This document shows positions 6,160-14,644 of a stretch of DNA of 41,269 nucleotides, piece by piece. This DNA is from JBBRWV01 sp038248985 (GTDB taxonomy: Bacteria; Planctomycetota; Phycisphaerae; WQYP01), in the NCBI GenBank assembly GCA_038248985.1, contig JBBRWV010000017.1:1-41269 (forward strand), in the 5' to 3' direction. The translations under genes were made by a program, and so were the position numbers. Positions within the stretch are counted from its first letter, which is position 1. Each line of letters begins with the position of its first letter. The notes beneath the pieces were generated by a model. The model did not search any database and was not told the origin of the DNA. It saw only the letters and a list, made by a program, of their open reading frames with translations.

Positions 6160-7428
6160 TCATTCCCCCTTCGGATTCGCCACTCTCCCGATAAACAGGA
6201 TCTCGCCCGTCGAATTGTGGCGGATCAAAAAGACAAATGGATGGTTGGCCTCGAATATCTTTGATTTCTTGGGCATAGGCATCGCAGTGGTCCGCATGAC
6301 TACCGCCGTCGCCGCGGCTGCTTCCGTGCCTTCTTCATCCACCGCTACAAAGGCCTTATGGATTACCGCCGAAATAAACAGCTTCTCTGCCGTCGTTATG
6401 CCTGAAAAATCCGCTTTGTTGGGATCAAACGCATCCACCATGCCCATTTCCTTTAGCGCATCGGCGAGCATCAACTCGGCGCTCAATGTGAACTTGGGCA
6501 AGGTGACCTTCACCGACTCCTTCTTTTTGTCCTTGAGCCACCCGGCCAGATTCTCGGCAGTGAGCTTCTTTTCCACCTCCGCCAATCCTTCCGCCTTCTT
6601 GGGCAGCAGGACAATCATCGACAGAACGCTCCGCGAATAGGCCATTTCGAGCATTTGCAAATCGTCGTTTTCCAAATAGCCGTGATCGTGTTCCTGCTGC
6701 ATCAGCGGCACATTCACCGACTTGTCGGCCGAGAGCTTGAAGGGGCCGTCCTTGGTGGCTGACTTCTGAAAGGGTTCGGCCCAGTTGCTCTTGAAGTAAA
6801 TGGCATTGGTAAGAACCAGGCGGGTGTCAGTCGTCAATACGCCCTTGGCGAGCAGGTCCTTAATCTTGTCCTTGGTCTGCAACGCCACCCAGTCATTGAT
6901 GGTGGTTCGCGATTTTTCAGCGTCACCGAAGTCCGTGGGATGCACGTCCGCGCGATAACTTTTCTGAAGCAGTTGGGTAAAGTCGGGTTTGAAGGGAAAA
7001 TCTTTCTGCCCCCACAATGCATTGGCCACAACGAGTTGATACGCCGGCTTCTTCACCGCCTTGACTGCACCGCCCCCAACACTGGGCTCCCACGTCTCGA
7101 TTTCCGGTGGGTGATTGAGCGTTTCAATAAGTGTCGCCAGCGCAGTGCTGACTTTGTCTGCGGGCAAATTGAAATGCAGCGTTTTGGCCATCTGCTCGGA
7201 AGTGGAGCCATTCGCTCCGGCGTAGGTCATCGCCAGGGCGGTTTCTATGCTCGTGGGCGAAAAGAATAGATTGCCCTTCTTCTGGGCGACTTTGGCGTAA
7301 AGGTCGGCGGTGAATGCAGGGATATCTACGGCACGATCCACCTTTGCCTTGGGCACTTCTGCCCATAGCGTGGATGTTGTACTCATGACGAATGCACCGA
7401 CGACCGCCAAGACAATCCGACCGGACAT
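6160..7428 (-). CDS. Secreted serpin (serine protease inhibitor)
   Basis: A 422-residue serpin with an N-terminal signal peptide (about residues 1-23, ending LWA) that should send it outside the cytoplasm. The serpin fold is evident from NLFFSPTSIETALAMTYAGA (53-72), LTNAIYFKSNW (207-217), the breach/shutter segments and the closing HPFVFLIRH. The reactive-centre hinge EEGTEAAAAT (365-374) has the small-residue pattern expected of an inhibitory serpin, which traps a protease by loop insertion. Counting from P17 at Glu365 puts P1 at Thr381 and P1' at Ala382. This would suit a protease accepting small or hydroxylated residues and not a trypsin-like enzyme, though the exact scissile bond cannot be fixed by eye. 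AAAGGAG precedes the ATG. No protease gene is next to it. Confidence 0.93.
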   Translation of the reverse strand: MSGRIVLAVVGAFVMSTTSTLWAEVPKAKVDRAVDIPAFTADLYAKVAQKKGNLFFSPTSIETALAMTYAGANGSTSEQMAKTLHFNLPADKVSTALATLIETLNHPPEIETWEPSVGGGAVKAVKKPAYQLVVANALWGQKDFPFKPDFTQLLQKSYRADVHPTDFGDAEKSRTTINDWVALQTKDKIKDLLAKGVLTTDTRLVLTNAIYFKSNWAEPFQKSATKDGPFKLSADKSVNVPLMQQEHDHGYLENDDLQMLEMAYSRSVLSMIVLLPKKAEGLAEVEKKLTAENLAGWLKDKKKESVKVTLPKFTLSAELMLADALKEMGMVDAFDPNKADFSGITTAEKLFISAVIHKAFVAVDEEGTEAAAATAVVMRTTAMPMPKKSKIFEANHPFVFLIRHNSTGEILFIGRVANPKGE

Positions 7429-7650
7429 AAAACACTCCTTTTCTCAAAAACTCAAACTAACTGATCGTAGGACATTGTAGTCCAATTTTCAGATCAGCGA
7501 TGCCGCCGCCTTGGCGCGCCCTAGCGTGCCTCAACTACCAGCTTATAGGACGAAGGAGGGACTGATAACCATTTTTTTTGCGACGATACTCATTAAGGAG
7601 AGGATTGCGTTTGCCAATCGTGGTTTTTGGGGCAATACTTGAATGTCTCG

Positions 7651-8631
7651 ATGGAGATCGAGCAGGGAGAGATAGCTGTGGAACATTCCTCGTCTGAACA
7701 AGTCAGTTCGCGCCCCAATCACGAACTCACGCCACCATCGCCGGCAGGAGTCGCAGGAAAAACTCCCACTTTTCCAGACCATCAGTCGTCTGATCCGGAG
7801 CAGTTGGCGTTTCTGCTGTCGCTTTACGAGCAGATGCCAATGCTGGTGGTTCGCATCCGCGCGGATGGCGTGGTTTTACAGATAAATCCTGAAGCCACAC
7901 GTGTGACGGGTTATCGCGCCGAAGAACTATTGGGGCACAATTTTTGGGCCATGATGTTTCCAGGACGCCTGTTTTCCCAGGTGCCGAAATTTATTTCGGC
8001 CGTGGATCCTAGCCCGCTTCTCCGCGATATGCCGATGACCTTGCGCACCAAATGCGGTACAGAGCGAACGATCGCCTGGACGCGTTTTGTATTGAATAGC
8101 GGTCCCGAAGGAAAAACGTGGGTGTGCATTGGCTCGGACTTAACCGACCGCCTTCTGGAATCGGACAAACTGGGAAATGTCGTGGTGACGGGAGGCAATG
8201 CCGGAGCCGTGCAGGATAAAGATACGGGTACGCTTTTGTCTCCGTTGAACGACATCGGACAATCCTCCGAAGAGAATCTGCTAAAACCGGTCGCAGGGGA
8301 TTTCGTACAACCGCTGGCGATCTCGCCACCGCTCTTGAGCATTGGAGCCGACGGCGGCCAAGCCATTCAAGACGTCCATGAATTTCTGATGCAGGTGGAA
8401 ACGCGGATCGGGGCGTTGGAGCAGGCTTTTCTGCAAGGTCAAATGGGGCATGTAGCCAGTCTTTCGGACATGTTGCGCAACGGCGCTCACGCCTGCGGAT
8501 TGTTGGCGTTTTCCTCAGCGGCGCAGCGTCTGCACAGCGCCGCCAATACAGGCGCCCTCGATGCCGTGACGATGCGGGTGCAGGAACTGGTGGGCATGGC
8601 CAAGGGCCAACAAGGCGGGCGTCTCAACTAA
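7651..8631 (+). CDS. PAS-domain protein with Hpt-like C-terminal helices
   Basis: About 326 residues from the ATG at 7651. A TTG at 7627 in the same frame is an alternative, and neither has a well-spaced ribosome-binding site (AAGGAGAGG lies too far upstream at 7595-7603). The first 45 or so residues are Ser/Pro-rich. A PAS domain follows (about 45-165): MPMLVVRIRADGVVLQINPE, then VTGYRAEELLGHNFW and a TWVCIGSDLTDR end. After an unstructured linker, the last 85 or so residues are helical and resemble a histidine phosphotransfer domain (FLMQVETRIGALEQAFLQGQ ... LHSAANTGALDAV). The position where Hpt domains carry the phosphorylated His appears to be Asp (LSDMLRNG). No kinase, cyclase or output domain is present. 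It is probably a sensory or adaptor protein. The Hpt comparison is tentative. Confidence 0.75.
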   Translation: MEIEQGEIAVEHSSSEQVSSRPNHELTPPSPAGVAGKTPTFPDHQSSDPEQLAFLLSLYEQMPMLVVRIRADGVVLQINPEATRVTGYRAEELLGHNFWAMMFPGRLFSQVPKFISAVDPSPLLRDMPMTLRTKCGTERTIAWTRFVLNSGPEGKTWVCIGSDLTDRLLESDKLGNVVVTGGNAGAVQDKDTGTLLSPLNDIGQSSEENLLKPVAGDFVQPLAISPPLLSIGADGGQAIQDVHEFLMQVETRIGALEQAFLQGQMGHVASLSDMLRNGAHACGLLAFSSAAQRLHSAANTGALDAVTMRVQELVGMAKGQQGGRLN

Positions 8632-8680
8632 GCGGGGACAGCGTGGGGCGAAAATCGTGGTAAACGCTGCACGGGCTTTG

Positions 8681-8709
8681 TTGCGTTTTGAGGTGGGTGA
8701 TGCTACGTT
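8681..8709 (+). promoter_or_regulatory. Possible promoter of tRNA-Val
   Basis: TTGCGT (8681-8686) and TACGTT (8704-8709) are separated by 17 bases. A start around 8716 would lie about 14 bases before the mature tRNA. The -10 match is poor, so this is only a candidate. Confidence 0.25.
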
Positions 8710-8729
8710 ATTGATCCAGAATATTCTGC

Positions 8730-8803
8730 GGGCGATTAGCTCAGTTGGTTAGAGCGCATGCATGACACGCATGAGGTCACAGGTTCGAATCCTGTATCGC
8801 CCA
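8730..8803 (+). tRNA. tRNA-Val(GAC)
   Basis: A full cloverleaf folds. The acceptor stem pairs 8730-8736 with 8796-8802. The D stem is GCTC/GAGC, and the anticodon stem CATGC/GCATG encloses the loop ATGACAC. The T stem ACAGG/CCTGT has the loop TTCGAAT. The anticodon GAC (8764-8766) reads valine codons GUC/GUU. The discriminator is A8803, and no CCA is encoded. A terminator follows directly. Confidence 0.95.
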
Positions 8804-8811
8804 GTTCATGA

Positions 8812-8844
8812 AGCCCCCGCAATAACGGGGGCTTTTGAATTTTT
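8812..8844 (+). terminator. Intrinsic terminator after tRNA-Val
   Basis: A perfect 8-bp stem, AGCCCCCG (8812-8819) with CGGGGGCT (8826-8833), closes a 6-base loop. It is followed by TTTTGAATTTTT. It ends the tRNA transcript and lies just before the converging FtsX-type gene. Confidence 0.85.
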
Positions 8845-8864
8845 GCAATCGATTTAGCGACCTA

Positions 8865-9497
8865 CTATACGTCCACGCGCATGGCGGCGGTAGGTTCCAT
8901 GCGGGCGGCTTTCCATGCGGGATACATGGCGGCTGCGCCGCTAATGGCAATGCCGATGAATCCCGCACCGCATCCGATGAGCGCCGCGGTCCCTCCGTGG
9001 AATTGCGCCCATCCGGACCCCCCATAGGTTTTCACGAGCATCAGCACGGTGGTCGCCAGTCCGAGGAGAACGCCGGCCGCGGTGCCGGCGGCACCAAGAA
9101 AGAGTGACTCCAGAAAGAAAAGTTTGAGAATAAACGAATCGAGCGCTCCGAGGCATTTCATTGTGCCGATCTCGCGGAAACGTTCCATGACGGACATGAG
9201 CATGGCGTTGGCGATCCCCACGGTGCAGACGAGGAGGGAGAGCGTGATGAGCCAGATCGTGCGCGAGACCGGCGGTTCGGCGACTGCGTCACGAACGCCC
9301 TGGGCCAACAAGTCAGCAGCACGGGCAGCAGGTTCAAAGGTGCGCATCGCCCAGATGTAGGTGAGAAAAGCAATCGCCATGGCAATGGTGATTAAGGTCA
9401 ACACGCTGCGGCCCAGACGGACGCGCAGCGACTTGAACGCGATCGATGTCGCTTTGCTCAGCGGCAATATCACTTGTCTTTGAACCGGTTTGGACAT
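8865..9497 (-). CDS. Minimal FtsX/MacB-type ABC permease
   Basis: A 210-residue inner-membrane protein. The start at 9497 is set by GGAGGA 5 bases upstream. A longer in-frame extension to 9698 overlaps the upstream gene and looks non-coding. Four membrane segments are visible (about 31-50, 81-103, 125-156, 171-193). The family's cytoplasmic loop is present as ERFREIGTMKCLGA (105-118), and the end YPAWKAARMEPTAAMR (192-207) matches the FtsX/MacB C-terminus. The loop between the first two segments is only about 30 residues, whereas MacB-type permeases normally carry a large periplasmic domain there. No ATP-binding subunit is adjacent. It lies 37 bases downstream of the DUF6785/6784-type gene on the same strand, so the three minus-strand genes from 13519 to 8865 probably form one transcript. 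A role in lipid, lipoprotein or peptide export is possible but unproven. Confidence 0.8.
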   Translation of the reverse strand: MSKPVQRQVILPLSKATSIAFKSLRVRLGRSVLTLITIAMAIAFLTYIWAMRTFEPAARAADLLAQGVRDAVAEPPVSRTIWLITLSLLVCTVGIANAMLMSVMERFREIGTMKCLGALDSFILKLFFLESLFLGAAGTAAGVLLGLATTVLMLVKTYGGSGWAQFHGGTAALIGCGAGFIGIAISGAAAMYPAWKAARMEPTAAMRVDV

Positions 9498-9534
9498 CAG
9501 ATCCTCCAACCATGCATCGGTTAAGCATACCGGC

Positions 9535-11538
9535 TTAGTTCGGCAATATCTGGAAAATGCGCGATGCATCCGGCCAAGGAATAAACGCGCCGACGATGAC
9601 CCACAAGATGGACGCCAGGGATTCTCCCACGATAAGCCCCATGAAGAACGGGCGGGCGCGACGATAGATGCCGGCACCCCCCCACCGCAGAACGGCAAAT
9701 TTTAGACCCCAGCCAATCATGACGGAGAACCAGATTTTGGTGATCGCCCACGTGTTGAGCATCAGGAGGCCAATGGGATGGAAGGGGCTGGTCGCAAATG
9801 CCAGACGTGAAAATCCCACGGAGAGCATGGCGGCTGCACCCATGCCGAAGTTGAGCGGGCGATTGGCTTTGGAGGACGTGACTTCCGGTTCCGCCATGTC
9901 GCGGGCCATTTGCAGCGTCTTGGTGGGGAAGCCGCGTGGGCCGTAGCCATTGTCAAAATTTTGTCGGCCGTAGGTGTAAGTGAGAATGTGGTTGGTGGCA
10001 CCGGACACCAGCAACGCAGTGAGTACGGCAAAGGCGAGCAAAAAGAACGTGGATCGACGACTGCGGGGGGGGGTATCGGAAGTCATGCGCAAGGCGTTGG
10101 CGGCAAAAGGCATGAGGGATTCACGTTGGTCCGTGTAAACGACATTGAACGTCATGCTCATGATCATAAAATTGCGAATAGCATCCATTTTCGCGGCGAC
10201 CGTGGTGGTGACGGTGGAGAATAGCACGCCCATGAAGCGGAACGCATCGGCTCCGCCGGGAAATTGGACAAGAATTACGCCTGCTTCCATGACGATTCGC
10301 GAGAGGATTGTCATCCACACGAGCACGACGACCACTCCAATGAAGGCCATGTACCAGGGAAGCCCGCAGGCGATCAGGAACGCGGCGGCGCAGATGATGC
10401 AAACGAGAGTTCCGGCGATGCTGCTGCGATAGGCGAGAAATTCTTCTGGCTCGCGCGGGGCAAGAATATTGCGGGCCACATGAAGCAGATGATGCCGAGA
10501 AATCCACGCGATGAGAATGGCGTATACTGCCCAGATGCCAAATCCCTGAAAAGTCGCATGTTCCGCCCCGCTCGGAATTCCTGCGCGATTGAATCCCATG
10601 ATGAGGAACTGGTGGGCCACGTAAAAAAACCAGATCGAGAAAGCGACGTCCAGTGAGACAAAGAAGGTGATGCCGATCATTGAAAAATAGAACGCATTTT
10701 GTTTGATAGCGCCGGCGAGAGTATTCCAGGGGTATTCAGAAAGCGCCTGCGTGATATCGTATTCAAGAGGAAATCTGCGCAGCGTGGGGTGGAACATTCC
10801 CAGGCCGTTATAGGTATGGATAACCAGCGGAATGAGGATGCCAATCCAGAGCAGGCGATTGCGCCAAAGAGGATTGAACCGGCGGCCGGGCTCAGGGTCG
10901 GCGATCAATTCCATTTGAATGGTGGCCAGCGGAAAACTCAGGCGTTCATTGACTACCCATTGTTTACGCATCAACGCGCAAATGAACATGACCGCGAGCA
11001 TCATGGGTACGAGAAAGAACGCCCAGGCAATGTAAGGAATTATCCAAGGCTGCCAGGTGGATGCCAGAGTTTCGCCTTGGATGGGATCGATGCCGTGAAG
11101 GAAAGAACGGATGATGACGCTGGTGGGATCCTTGGTGGGGAGCAGCGCATCGGGTAGGGCGTTGATGTAGTTGGCACCATCCTTTATGTCCGTGGAGTAA
11201 AAAACCGTGCTGGCGAGTTGCGGGGGAAAGTAGCGTAGAAGGCCGGAAGTGGGAACGCTACATGCCACAAGCATCATCGCGATGGCCAGAGTCATTTCGC
11301 CGGCGGAAAAACGGCGACGGCCCAGTAGTGGATTTACGGCCATGGAAAGAACCGCGATCGTGGCGATGACCAGGATGGGCATGTACCCGCCGATGAGCAA
11401 CGTGGAGTGGAGAATGTTGTCGGAATAAACCGGGAGGATGGACACCATGAGCACCAAGAGGAAGCCTAGAAAGATGGCGCGGGGCGTGACGCTTCGAGTG
11501 TCCAGAGAGTGGGAAGCTTGTGAGGAAGGTCGTTTCAT
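9535..11538 (-). CDS. Large polytopic membrane protein, DUF6785/DUF6784-like
   Basis: A 667-residue protein with about fourteen hydrophobic segments. The ATG at 11538 (MKRPSSQ) is preferred because it lies 22 bases after the upstream gene's stop. A GTG at 11601 would overlap that gene. The segment WVVNERLSFPLATIQMELI after the first membrane block and the closing ARPFFMGLIVGESLASILW match my memory of the DUF6785 and DUF6784 families. These are membrane proteins frequent in Planctomycetota and related phyla with no assigned substrate. It shares general layout with the gene upstream, including an xE(R/K)LxFP(L/M)A motif, so the two look like distant paralogues. Its partner FtsX-type permease follows downstream. 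An OPT-like transport function is inference, and family assignment by eye is moderately sure. Confidence 0.7.
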   Translation of the reverse strand: MKRPSSQASHSLDTRSVTPRAIFLGFLLVLMVSILPVYSDNILHSTLLIGGYMPILVIATIAVLSMAVNPLLGRRRFSAGEMTLAIAMMLVACSVPTSGLLRYFPPQLASTVFYSTDIKDGANYINALPDALLPTKDPTSVIIRSFLHGIDPIQGETLASTWQPWIIPYIAWAFFLVPMMLAVMFICALMRKQWVVNERLSFPLATIQMELIADPEPGRRFNPLWRNRLLWIGILIPLVIHTYNGLGMFHPTLRRFPLEYDITQALSEYPWNTLAGAIKQNAFYFSMIGITFFVSLDVAFSIWFFYVAHQFLIMGFNRAGIPSGAEHATFQGFGIWAVYAILIAWISRHHLLHVARNILAPREPEEFLAYRSSIAGTLVCIICAAAFLIACGLPWYMAFIGVVVVLVWMTILSRIVMEAGVILVQFPGGADAFRFMGVLFSTVTTTVAAKMDAIRNFMIMSMTFNVVYTDQRESLMPFAANALRMTSDTPPRSRRSTFFLLAFAVLTALLVSGATNHILTYTYGRQNFDNGYGPRGFPTKTLQMARDMAEPEVTSSKANRPLNFGMGAAAMLSVGFSRLAFATSPFHPIGLLMLNTWAITKIWFSVMIGWGLKFAVLRWGGAGIYRRARPFFMGLIVGESLASILWVIVGAFIPWPDASRIFQILPN

Positions 11539-11560
11539 TCCGAGAAATCCAGCACGGTAG

Positions 11561-13519
11561 TTAATAGGGAAGTTGGAAGACGGCTTTGCTGATGAAAACA
11601 CATCCTAACGAGAACATGGAAATAAGGCCCACGCCACAAGAGAATCCGGCAAGCAGGACGGGGGCGTATTGCCGCCATTGCAGGCCGAAGCGTTTCTCAA
11701 AGTAGAAACGGGCAAGCAGAGCGCCGAGCAACTGGGGGATGACGCCGGAAGTGAGGCCTCCGCCCATGCCGCGGATGAGGCCATAGCAGAGCATGACGGG
11801 GGTGCCAAGACCGGAGAGCGTAGCGAAGGTAACGAGACCGAGTCCGGCAGAGGCGGCAATGTAAGGAATCTTCACCGCCTCGTAAAAGGGAGAGTTGGCG
11901 CCAAGGGTGGAGGAATGGGTGAGCGCCGCGTTGCGGGCCTGAAGCTCCCAGACTTGGTTGGCGTGCGGGTAAACGGCAGACGGGATGGGCGCAATACGCC
12001 AAAGGTATTGGGAAAAGAGGATGGAGCTGATGATGACCACGGGAAAGATAACAAGCTCGGCTTTGATGAGACTGGTGAATTTTGTTCCAGTGAGTTCCTG
12101 AACGCGGAAGTTGACGACAGTGCTGGCATAATTGTGGAGCGGAATGGGGGCGAACCAGATGTCCACGCCTCGGTAGCCGAGCGATTGCGAGGCGATGAAA
12201 GTGGCTTCGCGAACCATCGGAATGTCGACCCATTGCCCGGCGACGCCTTCCATACGTGCGGCGACATACGAGATGACGGGAGTATAGACAAAGCCGTAGG
12301 CGAGCAAAATCCAGAGCGGAAAAGTGGGGACGAGGTAGGCGCTTATTGCGATATAGCTACTTGTGGATACGAGATAAATGAGGATGCCCACCCAGATCGG
12401 AAAATCGCCGCGGCCGGGCGGCGGGTTCCTGAGACGCTGAAAGAAAGTAGATTCGGAACGTGGCGTTTTCTTCTTGAAGAATGAGCGGCCGACATGGACG
12501 AAGCCGATGAGAGCGATGGCGAGGGTGAGTCCGATTCCGACGGAAAGGTAAACATCCAACTGCGTGGCGAACGCCGTGTCGAGGGCGTTCATGCCGGGCT
12601 TCCAGTGGGGCAATTGGCCGGTGGATTGCAGGATGGGGTTGGCGATCCACGTCACGAGCATACCGAAGAAGGTTCCAAGAACGGCAAAGAAGGGGAGGAC
12701 CATGCCGACGAGGAGATTCCCCAAATCGAAGGAGAGGGTCACGGGAGTTGCAGGAAGGAGGGATTGGGTGTCGGAGGTGAGGTCGAGGAAGACGGGCGGA
12801 AGGATGGTAATCGGGGCCTTAAGGAGTGCGCCTGAGAGGGCCGGGACGGCGACGAAGATTGCCCCGAAGAGAAGACCGATCATGCCGCCGATGGAAAATA
12901 TTCTCCAGCGCCAGGATTCGTTTCCCGCGGAGGAATCGGCCAGAGCGGTGATGCCCAAAGCGCCGACTGGGGCCATGGGAAAGGGAAGTTTTTCGACATC
13001 GGATGTGACGCGGAAAAGCACGTAACCAAGGCCGAAATTATCGAGGCGGCCCAGAAGTTGGCCAAGAATGATCATCGCCATCGGGCCAAGCCAGCCAGGA
13101 TGAAAGAAGGTGCGCGTGGCGATGACGTTCTCACGCGGAGCAACCCAGGCGGGGAGTTGTGAAGCGATGCCGAGGGCCTTGGCAGGATCGCTGGTGGCGT
13201 AATACTGGATCCACAGGAGGCCAGAGAACGGTGAGGATACGGCGGCGCCGGCCATGTAGAAAAGGATAAAAATTTCGGGGCGTTTCATGGTGGTGAAACT
13301 GCGCCGGGCGAGTTCGACAAAGAGAATGACGGTGACCCAGCGGGCGGCGGACGACATTTGATCGCCGCCGATGAGGAGCGAAAGGTACATGGCACCGGGC
13401 ATCATGACCAGGCCAATGAAAATGCAGCCGATGACGGAACGAAAGGAGAAGCCGTCGGTGAAGACCGAAGGGGGCTCCAGAAGGGAACGGTATTGAGCGA
13501 GTTCGGCGTCTTGCTTCAT
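11561..13519 (-). CDS. Large polytopic membrane protein, oligopeptide-transporter (OPT)-like
   Basis: A 652-residue protein with about fourteen to sixteen membrane segments. The ATG at 13519 (MKQDAELAQYR) has GGAA about 6 bases upstream. The frame extends to 13651, but that part is Arg/Pro/Ser-rich and has no signal. The region TSDVEKLPFPMAPVGALGI parallels the ERLSFPLA segment of the next gene. The C-terminal third contains YLWRIAPIPSAVYPHANQVW, which resembles prokaryotic OPT-family peptide transporters, and then a Gly-rich membrane hairpin (IRGMGGGLTSGVIPQ). The next gene begins 22 bases after its stop, consistent with translational coupling. Import of small peptides is a guess from resemblance. 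No substrate-binding protein or peptidase is nearby. Confidence 0.68.
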   Translation of the reverse strand: MKQDAELAQYRSLLEPPSVFTDGFSFRSVIGCIFIGLVMMPGAMYLSLLIGGDQMSSAARWVTVILFVELARRSFTTMKRPEIFILFYMAGAAVSSPFSGLLWIQYYATSDPAKALGIASQLPAWVAPRENVIATRTFFHPGWLGPMAMIILGQLLGRLDNFGLGYVLFRVTSDVEKLPFPMAPVGALGITALADSSAGNESWRWRIFSIGGMIGLLFGAIFVAVPALSGALLKAPITILPPVFLDLTSDTQSLLPATPVTLSFDLGNLLVGMVLPFFAVLGTFFGMLVTWIANPILQSTGQLPHWKPGMNALDTAFATQLDVYLSVGIGLTLAIALIGFVHVGRSFFKKKTPRSESTFFQRLRNPPPGRGDFPIWVGILIYLVSTSSYIAISAYLVPTFPLWILLAYGFVYTPVISYVAARMEGVAGQWVDIPMVREATFIASQSLGYRGVDIWFAPIPLHNYASTVVNFRVQELTGTKFTSLIKAELVIFPVVIISSILFSQYLWRIAPIPSAVYPHANQVWELQARNAALTHSSTLGANSPFYEAVKIPYIAASAGLGLVTFATLSGLGTPVMLCYGLIRGMGGGLTSGVIPQLLGALLARFYFEKRFGLQWRQYAPVLLAGFSCGVGLISMFSLGCVFISKAVFQLPY

Positions 13520-13718
13520 TCTTTTCCGGAGATGGAGGAGAAGAGATGTGACGGGGAGGGGGGCACGGAGCCAATGGGTGGGCGAGGTAGACCGAGCGAA
13601 ATAGACATAGTTCGGATTCACGACGTGGTTGATGCCGCGGATATACTTCAATCAGTAGGTATCCTGACAAACCCAGATGAGCATCGGGTGTCGCTGGCTA
13701 CCTTGTAGTGCCCGGGCT

Positions 13719-14300
13719 TCAATAGCGGGAACGGTCTTCGCGGAGGGCCACGGGAGGGCCCAGGAGTTCGCTGAGGATAATTCCTGCACGGAGGGAGGGC
13801 TTGCTGCGGAGCATCTTCCAAACGCGGGAGGCACCGAGCGTGCCGGTAACGATGGTGTTAACTGCGGATTCGGAAATGGGCTGATTGGCGACCTGGGTGA
13901 CCGCGGAGTAAGAGTCTGCTTGGGGCGCTGGTGATTTTTTGGTTGGCGGAGGAGGAGTTGACCGGCGTGATTGCTGCTGCTGGGGCCGGGGCACCTGAAC
14001 TGGCGGACGTTGATAAGTACGCTGTGACGGCGGCGGGGCATTTTTTTGGGCCTCAGTCCGAGGCATGGGGATTCTGGCCGGAAGACTGCCGCCGTTTGGG
14101 TCTTGTTGCGATCGGGAGTTGGAAGGAAGCGCGGTGGGACCGGTCCCAATATTACGAATCGTCGGCGGGACGTTCGTAGATGACTGCGGTGGCGGGATGT
14201 TACGTCGCTGTTGCTGGCGGCGCGCAAGTTCCTCGATGGAGATCTTTCCCGAAAGGATATCTCGTGCAAGTTGGCGGGGATCTTGCGGCATGTCAGCCAT
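13719..14300 (-). CDS. Pro/Gln-rich protein of unknown function
   Basis: A 193-residue protein starting at the ATG at 14300, which has GAGGA 6 bases upstream. The first 30 or so residues form a compact helical segment (MADMPQDPRQLARDILSGKI, then SIEELARRQQQRR). A low-complexity Pro/Gln/Ser/Thr/Arg stretch of about 90 residues follows. The last 55 residues (about 139-193) are better ordered (AVNTIVTGTLGASRVWKMLR, SLRAGIILSELLGPPVALRE). There is no membrane segment or signal peptide. The gene lies 63 bases downstream of the bTHX ribosomal gene on the same strand. I do not recognise a family. The layout suggests two small interaction modules joined by a disordered linker. Confidence 0.6.
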   Translation of the reverse strand: MADMPQDPRQLARDILSGKISIEELARRQQQRRNIPPPQSSTNVPPTIRNIGTGPTALPSNSRSQQDPNGGSLPARIPMPRTEAQKNAPPPSQRTYQRPPVQVPRPQQQQSRRSTPPPPTKKSPAPQADSYSAVTQVANQPISESAVNTIVTGTLGASRVWKMLRSKPSLRAGIILSELLGPPVALREDRSRY

Positions 14301-14363
14301 GAGTGTCCTCACAGAGAGCATTGCGCGATTTCGCGGGTGGGTTGCCGCGGTTATCCGGCAGAT

Positions 14364-14465
14364 TTATTTCTTGGTGGATTTGCTGGCCTTGGTGCGCAGA
14401 CGAACTTTGCCGCTGCTGCGGGAGAAGATTTTGCCTTTTTTGGTACGACGATCGCCTCGACCCAT
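14364..14465 (-). CDS. Small ribosomal subunit protein bTHX (THX/S31-like)
   Basis: A 33-codon gene read directly from the minus strand: ATG at 14465, TAA at 14364-14366. The product begins MGRGDRRTKKGKIF and ends in a Lys/Ser-rich tail. The pattern M-G-[KR]-G-D-[RK]-[RK]-T-[KR]-[KR]-G-K-I is the signature of bTHX, a very small basic protein that binds the head of the 30S subunit, first described in Thermus. CAGGAG lies 6 bases before the ATG. The C-terminal half (SRSSGKVRLRTKASKSTKK) is a little longer than in Thermus. Genes this short are often missed by automated calling. It precedes the Pro/Gln-rich gene, and the floA stop lies 179 bases upstream. Confidence 0.85.
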   Translation of the reverse strand: MGRGDRRTKKGKIFSRSSGKVRLRTKASKSTKK

Positions 14466-14644
14466 GGTAACTCCTGAAAAAGTTTGAATGAAAGGGATGG
14501 GAACGCTAAGTGCGCGGCCCGATTACGTCAAGGGAATTGTAGCAGATTCCGGTACCGGCGACGACTCCGATTCTAACGAAACCGCGAATCGCTGACGACG
14601 ACGCGACTCGAATGTCTTGCTGGACGCGTTACCACTGTGGCGGA

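Noticed and set aside
9498..9698. N-terminal extension of the FtsX-type permease up to 9698
   Set aside because: It overlaps the end of the upstream membrane-protein gene, while GGAGGA directly precedes the ATG at 9497.
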